A DNA stretch of 64,000 nt from Heterodera schachtii (Eukaryota; Nematoda; Chromadorea; Rhabditida; Heteroderidae): assembly GCA_023374025.1 (NCBI GenBank), contig SIJG01000025.1, positions 1,382,610-1,446,609 on the forward strand, written 5' to 3'. The position numbers and the translations under genes are program-made. The notes below the pieces were generated by a model. It was not told where the DNA came from. It made no database searches and was given only the letters and a program-made list of their open reading frames with translations. Below, in pieces: positions 43,345-54,950 of the stretch. Positions within the stretch are counted from its first letter, which is position 1. The number at the start of each line of letters is the position of its first letter.

Positions 43345-44244
43345 CCTAAAGATAGGCTCAATCTCAAGAGAAGGCCTTTTGATATCCCTAGTCCCCAGCT
43401 TTTAAATTTGTTTCTCGATTAATTATAAATAGTGTCGTGTAAAGAAAGTTCAAAGTGATTTCTTTTGATTTTTTCAGGAAAGGTGCCCAAAAACTGATTA
43501 TGTGGAAGCTTAATTTTTTGCTGCAGGTGTGCACTTCTTATTTTATTCGTTTTGGTTGAAAAAGTCAATATAAATCTAAATATTTTGTAAAAATCAAATA
43601 AATGTAAAATATTTATTTGAAAAAATGGAAAAAACAGGTTAATAAATCGATTTATTCGCTAGAAACAAAGAGATAGTTCGCTAAAGTTAGAGGAATTATA
43701 AGAAAAAGAAATCAAGAGTTTTTCTGCAATTTTTGTCTCACTTATCATTGAGTTTCTTTTTCTCATCTCCTCACTTCTTTTCACATATTCCAATTTCTCA
43801 GCATTCGTGTAAATTTTGATCTTTCCTTAACAAAAATCAATTTTTAAATTAAATTTCATTACTCATAAATAGGGATGGGATTTTTAAGTTTTTACATATT
43901 TTTTCTGCGGCTTAGTTATGGCGAGAGAAGCCTTAAAAAAAGAATTTTTTCCAAACAATTTCGATTTAGAGCAACTTATAAAAACATAAAAACACATATT
44001 TTGGCATTTTGGCAAATAAAAACATATCGCACATAATTCGGGGTTTGGCACATATTTTGGCATTTTTGAGAAAATTTGTAAGAAAAATAAAAGAAATTGA
44101 AAAATACACCCCTAAAAATCAAAGTTTTTGACATTTTTAAAATATTTTCAAAAAATTTTTTGTTTACATCGAACGCCGAAAGTAACCAAATCGATTTATT
44201 AATGAGACAGTTATTAAAATTGAATTATGCCATTAAACTCTTAC
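43345..44244. other. Intergenic with transposon fragments
   Basis: 43345-43870 has no recognised gene. From about 43870 to 44160 there is a fragment with 'cacatattttggcattttgg' words also seen at 54.72-54.90 kb, probably a degenerate non-autonomous transposon family. No RNA genes were seen. Confidence 0.4.
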
Positions 44245-45822
44245 CAAATTCCAATTCATTCTTCCATTTGTAAATTTTCTTCCGATTACTTCCCAAATCA
44301 TTGGCAATTTCACTTTCAATTTCATTTCTTTTATTCTTGTCATATTTAAAGCAGGGTGCGGATCTGTTCTGATTTATCAGAAATGTTCTGATTTATCAGA
44401 AATGTTCTGATTTGGAGGGTCCAAATCTGAGAAAATAAAAATGTTCTGATTTATCAGAAATGTTCTGATTTCGGGATAGCGACCAAATTTTGTTCTGATT
44501 TCGTAAAATTCTTCAAAAATTGGAATTTTATGGCGTAATGTCACTCAGATTTCCAAAAATATTTCCACGGAACGATGCCTAACGGCACCGCCGGACCCTA
44601 AAAATCCTTTGTTTTCTTAAAAATTGGCTTGAAAATCACAAAATGTGGACAATTTTTGGACAAAATCTGTTAAAAAAATATACTCAAATTTTCAAAATTT
44701 TTTCCGGCGGCGCCTATTCGGCACCGCCGGACCCTCCACCTCGCCCATTTCCCAAAAGTTTTTTGGAAAAATGTGCCGCAAGAAAATTGTTAATATTTTG
44801 ATTTTTTGATCCCGAATGTGCTAAAATTTATGATTTGCTAATTTTCTCACACAAAATTGTCAAAACCGATAATGGGAGACGAAAAATATAATATTTGATA
44901 CATTTTTGATCGAAAAATTGTAAAAAATACTGATTTGAAGCAATTTTGCAAAATGTTCTGATTTTTTACCCCAAAATCTGATTTTTTGGGCTCGATGTTC
45001 TGATTTTGAAAAATTTTCGATCCGCACCCTGATTTAAAGCCCCAAATTTTTTCTTTTTTCGTTTGATCAAATTTTCTGATCAGTTCCATTTTTCTTTCAT
45101 CACTTTCTTCTCTTTCTTCCGTTCTCTTCTCTCTTTTTTGTCCCAATTTTTTCTTCAATTTAATAATTTTGTTGGGATTTGTGTCCAACTTTTTGCATTT
45201 TCACATTCAAATTGAACATTTGGTAAATTTTTATAAACATTTTCTTTTCGCAATTCCTTTTTCGTCAAATTAAATTTAACCAAAATATCAATTTCATTTC
45301 TTTTTTCTGACTCCTAAATAAACATTAAAATTATTAGTAAATATAAATCATAAGAACCCAATTAATTTTTAAATATTTTTCAAGGATTGTTCAATTACCA
45401 TATCATTGTAATGCTCATCATCACCAGAATTTCTCAGATCAGCATACGAAACATTCTGATCAACTTCCAAATTAAACTCATTTTCAAATGGTTCTTCGTT
45501 TAATTTGTCCATTCTATTTTTGGCATTTTTATTTTTATTTCCTCCAATTGTTCCTTTTTTAATTTTTTTGCAATAGTTTTGGCTTTATGTCTTCCATTTC
45601 TATTTTAATGGCATTTTGTTGTTCACAATTTTCATTGTTACAACTAATCTCTTTCTTTATGGCATTAATTTCTTTAAATTTTTGTTTTTTGTTGTTTTTT
45701 GAGGTCGATGGCTTTAGGTTTTTCCATAAATCATCAAATAAATCTTCGTCAATTCCGTCAATTAGTACGATTAATAAGAAAAAAAATACATAGCAATTAA
45801 TTTGCAGCATTATTTTAGTCAA
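44245..45822 (-). pseudogene. Diverged HTH-family member F, broken by frameshifts and a hAT insertion
   Basis: 45822-45559 encodes a signal-like N terminus followed by D-E-D-L-F-D-D-L-W-K. The frame shifts at an A7 run near 45555 and continues with an acidic linker to a donor at about 45399. A second exon begins near 45316, shifts again near 45195, and reads charged E/K-rich text to 45040. Coding sequence then stops at the hAT element (44352-45031) and resumes on the other side as N-E-I-E-S-E-I-A-N-D-L-G-S-N-R-K-K-I-Y-K, a family HTH1 block. A good donor follows at 44244, but no further exon was found. It is more distant from members A-C than they are from each other. Confidence 0.55.
44352..45031. 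mobile_element. Non-autonomous hAT element, 680 bp, inside an HTH-family exon
   Basis: Ends CAGGGTGCGGATC and GATCCGCACCCTG with perfect 8-bp duplication ATTTAAAG (44344-44351 and 45032-45039). Subterminal DNA repeats gttctgattt words (period about 20 near 44370-44420) in opposite orientation on the two sides. Part of the interior (ccggcggcgcc, aaaagttttttggaaaaatg) recurs at 62.40-62.50 kb as a fragment. No transposase. Confidence 0.94.
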
Positions 45823-47725
45823 AATATCTCGAAAAGAATTATTTTGAATAGAAAATTATCAAATCAATTGCAATTTATCGCGATTTACTGGAAATATTGA
45901 TTTTAAAAAAAATAATAATTTATCATGTTTATTAACGTTGAAAAATAACTTTATAGATTCCAAAAAATTAAAAATATTATGAATTATAAGAATTTAGTCA
46001 GTTGAGGAAAATTTTCTTTGCCATCGCATAAATTTTACAAAAAACAAATATTGCTAAATAAATTCAAATTGAAATAGACCGGCTGAACATCTTCAAAAGC
46101 ACGGCAATCGCATTGGTATTATGTGTTATCCCTCTTTTTGGCATTTTCTCTTGAATTCACCGAGTTGCTGCTCAACCCGATTTCGCTCGGCGGCCAACAA
46201 ATCCCAACAAATCCTGGTAAGCTAACACTTTTATCATTAATTTACCATTAGCGAAGGTGGTAAGGAGTCTAATCCCAACTGACGAACAGCAGGACATTAA
46301 GAAGGGGATTTAAGGACCGAAAGCGAGCGAATGGAATGGAATAATTAGGGAATGCGCCCGCTTTTTCATTCGAGTGGATATCGTAATTGTGTTAAAGAAT
46401 CATTATGAGGCTATATCAATGGGTCGAACCTAAAAAGTATCAATGATAATAATATTAAATTAAATTTAATTCTTATTTGCTGAATAACAAATCATAACTT
46501 AGCTCAAACTTAATTGAATTAATTAATCTTAGAAGATATCTCTAAGGCTCATTTCATCCAAATTTCAAAAAAGGTCATTTTTTGACTAAATCTGTTAACA
46601 TATCGCATCAAAAATTGCAAACATTTTCCACGGCGGCGTCTATCGGGAACACTGGAGCTCCAATACCTTAAATTGACTCAAAAACCCCGAAGGTATTTAG
46701 AAATGATAAAATTTTTTTGAATGAAAAAAGATCGTCCAGCTTTAATCGGCGCCACCGGCACACAATTCGGTAGTGAAAATTCAATTTACGAAGAGAAAAA
46801 AACTTATAAATTTGTGGTTTTTGCATTTATAGATTGACAAATTGTTGCTAATTGAATAAAACCAAAATTTTCGTGGTCATCACAGCTCGAAATGCCGACG
46901 ACCATCTTCATCATTCAAGTCCAACTCACAGCATCGGTGACGACTTTTCAGACTGGATCATGGTCGACAGTTAACTAAATGGCAAGAAAGCTTCACTGAT
47001 AGCCAATTCTGGTTCACGTTTGGCCGTCATACAGCAAGCATTATAGGAATAATTAGGCAGTCTCAGACTCAAAAAGGGCATTTCCAAAGCTAAATAATAT
47101 TCGGGGCACTTATTCGAAATCTCTGGGTACTTCATTTGTTCAGTCACTTATCAAGGAATCAGTGTCAGGTCGCACCAAAAGGGGCAATGAACTTGTTTAG
47201 TCTCCCATGGATCAAAGCGTTCGAAGCTGCACTGTATGCCGCCATAAGTCCATAAATTTTCTCCCGCGGCGGTTCTTCCTTTATTGCATTAAGATGCCGT
47301 GATCTAATGCTGTTCTGGGCTGCTCACGGTAAATTGGACACCAAAAAATGGAGAATGCCCCCAGCATTTACACTTTAATTTTTAGGGAATGTCTTTAAAG
47401 ATTTTCTGATTATCTTTTTTCCAAAAAATGGGCGAAAAGTGTAAATACTGGGAGGCGCAAAAGTTGAGGGTGCAAATATGGAGGCACAAATATTGGGGAC
47501 GCAAATGTAGAGGCGCAAATGTGGACTTACCTTATTTTAAAACATTATTTTTATTCAACACCAAATAAATATTCCAATGAGAACAACTTAATAATATGGA
47601 CTCAAAACGATGAAAATGCCAGTTGCTTTTTTATGCATACGGTTGGTTGTACCGTACAAATCTATGGGTTCAAAAACAAACAAAATGCCAAATACTTTTT
47701 TCTTCCTCGAAAATTCATTGTTTCA
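45823..47725. other. 1.9 kb without a recognised gene
   Basis: The block 46430-46545 is a fragment related to the arms of the foldback repeat at 53523-54283. On the minus strand 46217-46128 is a short open stretch with A-A-E-R-N-R-V-E-Q-Q-L-G-E-F-K-R-K, which could be an exon relic. 47440-47520 has four or five loose repeats of ggcgcaaatgt. The GC-richer DNA between 46.6 and 47.35 kb shows no family I can name. Confidence 0.35.
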
Positions 47726-48232
47726 TCACTTTTTAGCCTGTTTTTCATTTTTGCGTGCTTCCAAAAGCTCCTCAATTTGCTTTTTTTCGCGCCATAATGA
47801 AAATGCCAAATCGGTGAAGCATTCGGGGAATTTTGCGAAGCCAACTTTGGTGCTGACAATTTTCTTCACAAAAGCGAACACAAAATGAACATTGTTGTTC
47901 AGCAGACGGTCATATTTCTCGGATTGCCAGTTGGGCGATTTTTTGAAACTGAAAATTTTAAAATTTTAGCTAATTTAATTTAGGATTGCTCCCAGAACTT
48001 TGGAGTGAGAAAAGTCGGAGATCGGTGAGGAAATTCCCCGAAAAAGTTTTTCTAGGACCGCTTGATAAATTTCGAAAAAATTCCATTTCAAATTAAATAA
48101 CCTCTCAAAAATCTCGTGAACCCTCGTCAAATTAAATGCAGCCTTCATTTTTGTTTCGTGCCAATTTTCCTTGGGAATTTGACTAAGAAATGCCGAAATT
48201 TTTTGCAGGCCATTTCTATCGTAATGGTAAAC
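47726..48232 (-). pseudogene. Partial gene of unknown family, two exon-like segments
   Basis: Minus-strand 48232-48000 is open after a TTTAG acceptor and reads like real protein (for example K-E-N-W-H-E-T-K-M-K-A-A-F-N-L-T-R-V-H-E). A second stretch from an acceptor at 47949 to TGA at 47726-47728 reads P-N-W-Q-S-E-K-Y-D-R-L-L-N-N-N-V-H-F-V-F then F-A-K-F-P-E-C-F and an E/K-rich C terminus. The donor linking the two is poor (GTTCTG), and no start exon was found upstream within 600 bp, so it may be a 3' gene fragment. Composition and residue use suggest it was once coding. No function is proposed. Confidence 0.4.
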
Positions 48233-48844
48233 TAAATTTTTAAATTAGAATTGGATATAATTTAGATATTTTTAATAGTTTTTTTTATTGAAACAAATTT
48301 TAAAAAAGAAATGAATAACAGTTAAATTAATTTTTCGTGTTTTTAAAAAAGTCAAATTAAAATTCATTTTTCTAAATTACTTTCGTCATAAATTTCTACC
48401 ATCACATGCTTTTCAATCACACTGAACATTCGTCCATCAAATTCTTAATGGATTTTATTTGAAATTTATTTAAATTAAAGTGCAATTAAACAAACGGTCA
48501 AATTTTCCACAAAATATTTTAAGTGAATTGGCCGACGAAACAACAGCAGAATGTTGAACAACATTTATGATAAGAAAAATCAAAATGGAAGTCATTCAAA
48601 AAATTTATATTTAAAAAAAGTTAAACTAACTTTATTAAAGACAAATGTCAGCTAAATAAGTAAAAAAATTCACTTTTTTCTAGAAATGTAAAAATTAAAA
48701 TATTTAAATATTTAGCAATAAAATTGGCTAATGACATTAGAAGCATTGATTTTATTTGAAATGCTGGAAAAATAAAACAGAATAAATAGGGAAAAAATTT
48801 ACAATTCGAAGACGTGTAAAAAATGAATATATATTATTGAAAAT
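48233..48844. other. Intergenic, nothing recognised
   Basis: AT-rich DNA upstream of the duplicated pseudokinase block. No ORF, RNA gene or repeat structure was recognised. Confidence 0.4.
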
Positions 48845-49891
48845 TTTCATAAAAAAATTCGTCACTAATTTCCCCGCCAACAGAGCATTAAAATTTAAAA
48901 TTCAAGTTTTTTATGAAAGTATAGCTTGTTAGACTCATACTTTTATTTTTTGTATGTCTGTAACAAAATTATAAGTTCAAGATTGAAAAGTGCAAAGAAA
49001 AATTTTTGTATCATTTTTTCCCGAAAATTAGCCCAAATTTGCTGTAAATATTTAAAGTTCATGAATTGAAGGCATGCTTCTTTTTTCTGCGCTATAAAAA
49101 AAAAACTGGAAACATTTATGCCAGTATAACTTTCGATGCCGAGCAAAAAAGTCAATTTGTACCACTGTGATCAAAGCTCTCCTTCAGCAGGGTGATCTAA
49201 AAATTAAAATTTCCATTTTTCTTTGCTCCATTACTATTTTGTGATTTTGTAGCAAAATGTTTAAGTTATTTTTTGAAGAAATTCGATGCAATTTTTTCTC
49301 TCTAGACTTTCCTCCTTCAAAATAATAATTTTAAATGAATCTTAATTATTTAAATTGATAAGTCTTAGATTAAATAAAATTTGCCAGTTAAAGTCAACTT
49401 TTGTCTTCCAATAACAAATTATTCTCTGAGCAATCCCTATTTTTTCCGCAATTTTTTCATAAATTTTCCAATTTGTTTCGAATCGAATTTTTTTGTAAAT
49501 TCTTCTTTCATTTTCTCAAAATTATTTAATTTTTTTTTCATTTTTTATGATGTCATTTTTGCTGGCATTTCCTGTTTGTAAATATTTTCAAAAATATTAT
49601 TTATTAGATGAATATAAGGTTGAAGAAAACTATCATTTAAATTGATTTTCAATCGCTTATTCTTTACTCAAGCTTATTCCATTTATTTAAAATGCAATTG
49701 AAAATATTTAACTCTTTAAAATTTAATCAAATAAGTTAAAGTTGTTAAATGTTGTGTGGATAATTCTATATCTTTCTAAAAAAATACTTTTTTTAATATA
49801 TAAGTAAATATTTAAAAAATGTAAAAAATATAGTTGGTGAAACCGTTAGCCCCGTGTACCGGTTTTTAAATCAAATAATTTTAGCCAATTT
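48845..49891. repeat. Upstream part of the duplicated pseudokinase block (copy 2)
   Basis: Matches 11.76-11.90 kb, then 14.79-15.87 kb, upstream of copy 1. The 2.8-kb foldback element and about 100 bp beside it are absent here. The block continues through the gene to about 53365. Both copies are in direct orientation, about 34 kb apart. Confidence 0.8.
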
Positions 49892-52800
49892 ATGTTTTCC
49901 ATTTTTCTATTTGTGCTATTAAAATTTTTATTTTCATTACTATTTATTACAAATTGCAATGGATTTGCCACTGAAAATATGCTACCATTTGAAGAATTCA
50001 TATCAGCCAAAAATGATGGCCGCGAGCATAAAATTTGGAAAACTGTTTTTTCAACCGATTCAAAACCCTCAGCAGATGGCCAAGTAATATTTTTTAAACT
50101 ATTGAAAAAAATTAAAATTTTTTAGGTTTTTGGTGGTTATATTTATGAAGAAAAAGTTTTAAAAAATGGACCAAATTTTGTCAAAAAATGCGTGGCAATA
50201 AAAATTGCTATAAATCGCATACAAGAGCAGCAGATAACAAACGGAGTTCAGCTTTTAAATGAGATTCAAAAAATTGAGGAATCAAAGAGAAAACACATTA
50301 TTGGACTAATTGATTAGTGAGTTACAGGGATTGACCACTTAAGTCAGAGCTTGGGAATTACTAATTGCGAAATTATAAGTTTATTTTACAATTAAAATTG
50401 AAGTGAATGTTGCAACCTATGTTCATACAAGTGTGTATGAAAAATTATGGGGTATAGGCGGGCCTGAACATATTGGAATCTTTTGACTGGTTTTTAACAG
50501 ATCTTAATCAAACTGGCAATGCAATTTTGGGTCAAATTTATTTTTTTATTTTATTTTTTAGAGAAATTTAGGGTTCGGCGACGTCTTAATATCCGATATT
50601 AGAATGAACCCACCATTAAACCGCTATGAAAAATTGCAACCAAAATTTTTAAATTAATTTTTATATTTTTATTTTGTTATATACCATTGGATAGAGCAAG
50701 GTCGACTTCTATTGTGAATTTTTAATTTTACGATAGCGAAAAACAAAAAAGTTATGGAGCCTCAAAAATCAAAATTTTGGCGATTGAGCAAAATTGGTGG
50801 TGGCTCAGTTGGTTAAATTCCCATTTTTGGAGGTCAGGGTTCGAATCCAACATGAAAATAAATAAATTTTAATTAATGTATAATATAACAACAATTTAAA
50901 AAATATTTTTTAGACTAAAAAAATGTTTGACAAGTTTTAATTGATGAAAATAAGTAAAAAACAATCAAATGTAAAGGTTGGGTAATTAATAAAAAGTGAA
51001 AAAATCTGAAAATGGACCCTTATGGCTAAATTTCGATTTTTGAGGCTCCATAACTTTTTTTTGTTTTTCGCTATCGGCACGTAAAATAAATAATAATTTT
51101 AATTATAATTATTTAAAAAAATTTTATTTTTATGATTTTCTTTTAGCGGCACTTTGACGAGTCGTCCTGCTGACACTGAAAATTCATATTCTGTGCTAAT
51201 AATGGAACTTGGTGGAATAAGTTTACGTGAACGATTAGGACGAAGAAGATTACAATTTGAAATGCCAATGGAAGACATTGAATTAATAAAAGAAATTAAA
51301 AGAATGGCACAGCCTTTAAAAGAATTACACCAAGGTAATCAAACATTAATTAAATAATAATCATTAAGTTTGCTCTAATTATTCTCAATTTATTTTCTGG
51401 TAATAAAATAATAATGAGAACGGAATTTTTTAATTTAAAGAAGTTTTTTAATACATTTGGTAAAATAAATGCTGAATTTTTGTCTAATTTGAATATTTTC
51501 CACATTAATCACATTAGGCACGCATTCATGAGAAATTTCATAATTATTAAATTTTTAATCTAAAATGAAATTATGTTTTCGATGCCGATGTCTAAAATAA
51601 CATTTTGACAATCCAAAAAAAAAAAGTCTCTTTTGTCCCTGGAATTTCAGTAATTAAAAAAATATATAAATAAATAAACTTTTAAGTTGCTGCTCATCTT
51701 AATTATAGCATTGATAAACTCATTTTTGTGCCAATTAATCCGAATGGAAACGAAAGAGTTATGAAATTAATTGATTTTGACCGGGCACAAATTATTCGCA
51801 TTTACAATAACAGCGAACCATGCAATGAAATTGAGGAAGAACCAACAATAATGGCTGATACAACCAGCGAAATACACAGTACATTGGACATCGGAAAATA
51901 CAGTAGCCCTGAAATATTTGTGGGCAATAGACAAGTTAATTAAATGGGAACAAATAAAATAATTCATAAATAACATTCATAATTAGGCAGTGGGCACACG
52001 AAAATCCAAAATAAAAAGTCAAGGGAGATTTTAGTAAACGCAAACCCAAAACACCCTCTTTTAAAATATAATTTATTAATTGAAAAATTAAGTTGTCTGT
52101 GAAAGCGGATATTTGGTCATTCGGAATTTCTGTTTATGAGGCAATTCTGGTGGCAAAGGATAAATATGTCAAAAAAGAGGTATTTGTATTTTATTTAAAT
52201 TATTCTTCAAATAAAAATTATTGAAATTTACAGGAAATTCCAAATGTTTTAAATTCCATTGCAACGCTTCACCGTGGCTTTGCAATTGACCAAAATGGCC
52301 TTAAATCGGATGAAATTAATTTCAACAACAATGATTGGTTACAATTCAGCATTGGTTTTAAATTGGCAGTTAAAGCCATTTTGAAAATTTGGAAGGATCA
52401 GCCAAAAATTGCGCTTTTAATTATGGTATTTTCAGTTTTTAATATAAATCTTAAGTAAGCTAAAATTATTACAATTTTTTTTAATTTATCGTAGATATTT
52501 TCTGGTGCTAGGTTTTCTTTATTCCGCCACCAGGCAGCTGTTAAGAATTTTCAAATAAATTTCAAAAAATTAGAAATACAAAAAAAAAATTTAAATTATC
52601 AAGAAGCTCATTAGAAAAAAAAAACTGAGATACCGAATAATACCAAACCAAAAATATTTGTTTCTATTCTAGTTAACGCTTCCGATCAATGACTATCCTC
52701 AGTTTCTTGGACCATAATTTTTTCATATTTGTACAATGCCTACATTCTTGACAAGAGCTTAAAGTCTAGGGAATTTATAAATGCAAGAAATGAGCAAATG

Positions 52801-53288
52801 CTTTCATTTGAACCAAGAATATATACATTGATCAATTAAAATAAAGTTATGGCCAATGAACTGATTCAGACTAATATTTTTAAGTTTTTTATTTGTATTA
52901 AAAGCTTTGGGTTTTTAATGATTCACATTTTAATAAAAAAAACAACAAAAAAAAACAGAGTTCGCTTCAAGTGAATTCGCTTGACAGAATTACAGCGATT
53001 GGTATTATGGATTTTTTGAATGGAAATTGCAAACCTTTACAAATTGTCAAAATGGACAATATGCTCGACAATTTGTATATTTTTCCGAATCTTTCAATTG
53101 GGAATTTGCAAGAACACATTTTGGCACTGACAAATGTTCAGAAAAAATGTTTGCCATGTGTTTATATTGGACGCAAAAACAATTTACATCATTTGTACGG
53201 GAAAATGATTAAAAAAGTTGCCAAAATGTTCAATGAATTAAAGTCGAAAAACACTGAAATTTGTGATACAAAAAATGTGAATTTTTAA
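49892..53288 (+). CDS. Secreted pseudokinase, copy 2; 7 exons, 475 aa
   Basis: Exons: 49892-50083, 50126-50316, 51147-51334, 51687-51934, 52093-52179, 52234-52425, 52959-53288; same structure and phases as copy 1. It has the same signal-like start, V-A-I-K, dead catalytic loop H-L-N-Y-S-I-D-K, D-F-D in place of DFG, Y-S-S-P-E, A-D-I-W-S-F-G and C-terminal extension. Only scattered substitutions distinguish the two proteins (for example M-D-N-M-L-D in place of M-D-N-F-L-D), and the signal segment is one residue shorter. Retention of all seven open exons in two copies argues that the dead kinase is functional. Intron 2 is longer because of an inverted-repeat insertion; intron 6 lacks the hAT fragment of copy 1. 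Confidence 0.86.
50731..51076. mobile_element. MITE with inverted ends in intron 2 of pseudokinase copy 2
   Basis: The left end CGATAGCGAAAAACAAAAAA continues GTTATGGAGCCTCAAAAATC; the right end is its complement with a small indel, giving arms of about 45 bp. It encloses a tRNA-like stretch. Copy 1 of the gene lacks it. A clear target duplication was not identified. Confidence 0.75.
50791..50852 (+). ncRNA. tRNA-like sequence inside the MITE (degenerate)
   Basis: TGGCTCAGTTGG (50801-50812) fits an RNA polymerase III A box, and GGTTCGAATCC (50838-50848) is a perfect B box. The spacing of 25 bp between them is slightly short for a tRNA. Acceptor and anticodon stems do not pair well, so it is more likely a pseudo-tRNA or a SINE-like promoter than a functional tRNA. 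Confidence 0.5.
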
Positions 53289-53468
53289 ATTTAATAAGTT
53301 CCATCCAAAGTATGGCATTTTATGTTTATATGATTTTATTAGATTTTGTGATGTTAAAATTTATAGACAAATAAAATTATTTGCTGTTACTCATACCGAC
53401 TGATGAGCAACGGGCGGTCCCTTAAGGGCTTCTTAGGTAATTAAATTCTTCGTTTTTGAAAGTGCTAG

Positions 53469-53548
53469 GACGAAGTTACAAAAGTATCAATGTGGGCGAA
53501 GTTACAAAAGTATCAATGTGGGCGAAGTTACAAAAGTATCAATGATTG
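53469..53548 (+). repeat. Three copies of a 26-bp unit at the edge of a foldback repeat
   Basis: The unit cgaagttacaaaagtatcaa followed by tgtggg is repeated at 53471, 53497 and 53523. The third copy is also the outer end of the foldback element that follows, so the element's tip has been amplified on one side only. Confidence 0.85.
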
Positions 53549-54283
53549 AAATATTTAAATTTAATTATTATCTAAATTTAATTTGCTAAATAAATCATCA
53601 TAACTTAGCTTAAACTTAGTCAAATTAATTAAACTTAGTATTTAGCGACAGCTTCAAGTATCCTCTACTATTTATGTAATTTTTAAAAAATTAGTAAAAA
53701 CTTACAAAAAGTTGTAAGTAAAAAAGCTCAAAAAATTTAGAGTGAACAATTTTGGCTCTAACTTTTTTGAAATTCAATAAAATTTTTCGAAATTTAACTG
53801 AATGATAGAGAAATCTTTGGGCTATCTAATATTTAAATCAAATTAAAATTGGTTCTTTCTGAAAAAAGTTATGAAGGAATTAATAATGTATCTTTTATGG
53901 TCATCCAAAAATGTAAGGTCGTTTAAATGCATTAAAATTGGTCAAATATTCAATTAATCACATCGAACTTGATATAAAAAGATAGCCCATAGATTTCTCT
54001 ATCATTCAGTTAAATTTCGAAAAATTTTATTGAAATTCAAAAAAGTTAGGGCCAAAATTGTTCACTCTAAATTTTTTGAGCTTTTTTGCTTACAACTTTT
54101 TGTAAGTTTTTACTAATTTTTTAAAAATTACATAAGTAGTAGAGGATACTTGAAGCTGTCGCTAAATACTAAGTTTAATTAATTTGACTAAGTTTAAGCT
54201 AAGTTATGATGATTTATTTAGCAAATAAATTTAAATAATAATTAAATTTAAATATTTCAATCATTGATACTTTTGTAACTTCG
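53523..54283. mobile_element. Foldback element with inverted arms of about 350 bp
   Basis: The left arm starts CGAAGTTACAAAAGTATCAA and the right arm ends with its complement at 54283. The arms match almost base for base inward to the neighbourhood of 53870 and 53960, leaving a short core. Degenerate arm sequence is also found at 46430-46545. There is no coding capacity. Confidence 0.9.
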
Positions 54284-54950
54284 GCTCACCACGTTTTTGA
54301 AGATATTATTGCTCTTTCGGATGTACTCAATAATTATCGTTTAATGTTGTGATGTAATCACATAGACTCCCGGAAAATGCGTTATTGTAGGGTTAAAAGT
54401 GTTGTAAAGTGCTGTGGTCAAAATTATAAAAGAACTCTTTACGATTCGTGAATTTTAAATATCATGCATGTCAAAAATTGCTAATTCTTATAATTTTATT
54501 TTATTTTATTTTATCAATTTCTGTGCCTATTATTTTTGCAAAGTTCTGACTTTTACGCATTACAAATGAGTCAGAATGGCTAATTAGCATATTAGGAAAA
54601 ATTAACATTTGAGTCAGAATGGCTAATTAGCATATTAGGAAAAATTAACATTAAAATATTACAATTTCACTAAATTTATCGACTATAAATTGTCTCTGAC
54701 AAAAGATGTTATATAATAGAGTCCGGAATTTACGTTGTTACCATACTTGATGTGAGAAGCACGAAAATCATATTTTCCCAGAACAATTTTTGATTTAGAT
54801 CGACTTTTTAGCAAATAAACCATCTAAAACGGGGGTTAGCATTATATTTTGGCATTTTCGAACTTTAGCACGTATTTTGGCCTTTTTCCAAAGGATTCAC
54901 TTAAAATCCGGTCTCTACAAATAAATAAGCATTTAAAAAGAATAAACAAA
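54284..54950. other. Intergenic with a 43-bp direct repeat
   Basis: A 43-bp unit (gagtcagaatggctaattag...) is repeated twice at 54568-54653. The stretch 54.72-54.90 kb resembles the transposon fragment at 43.87-44.16 kb. No gene is seen. Confidence 0.5.

Noticed and set aside
50797..50852. Functional tRNA gene
   Set aside because: A and B boxes are present, but acceptor and anticodon stems do not pair and the box spacing is short, so only a tRNA-like relic is claimed.
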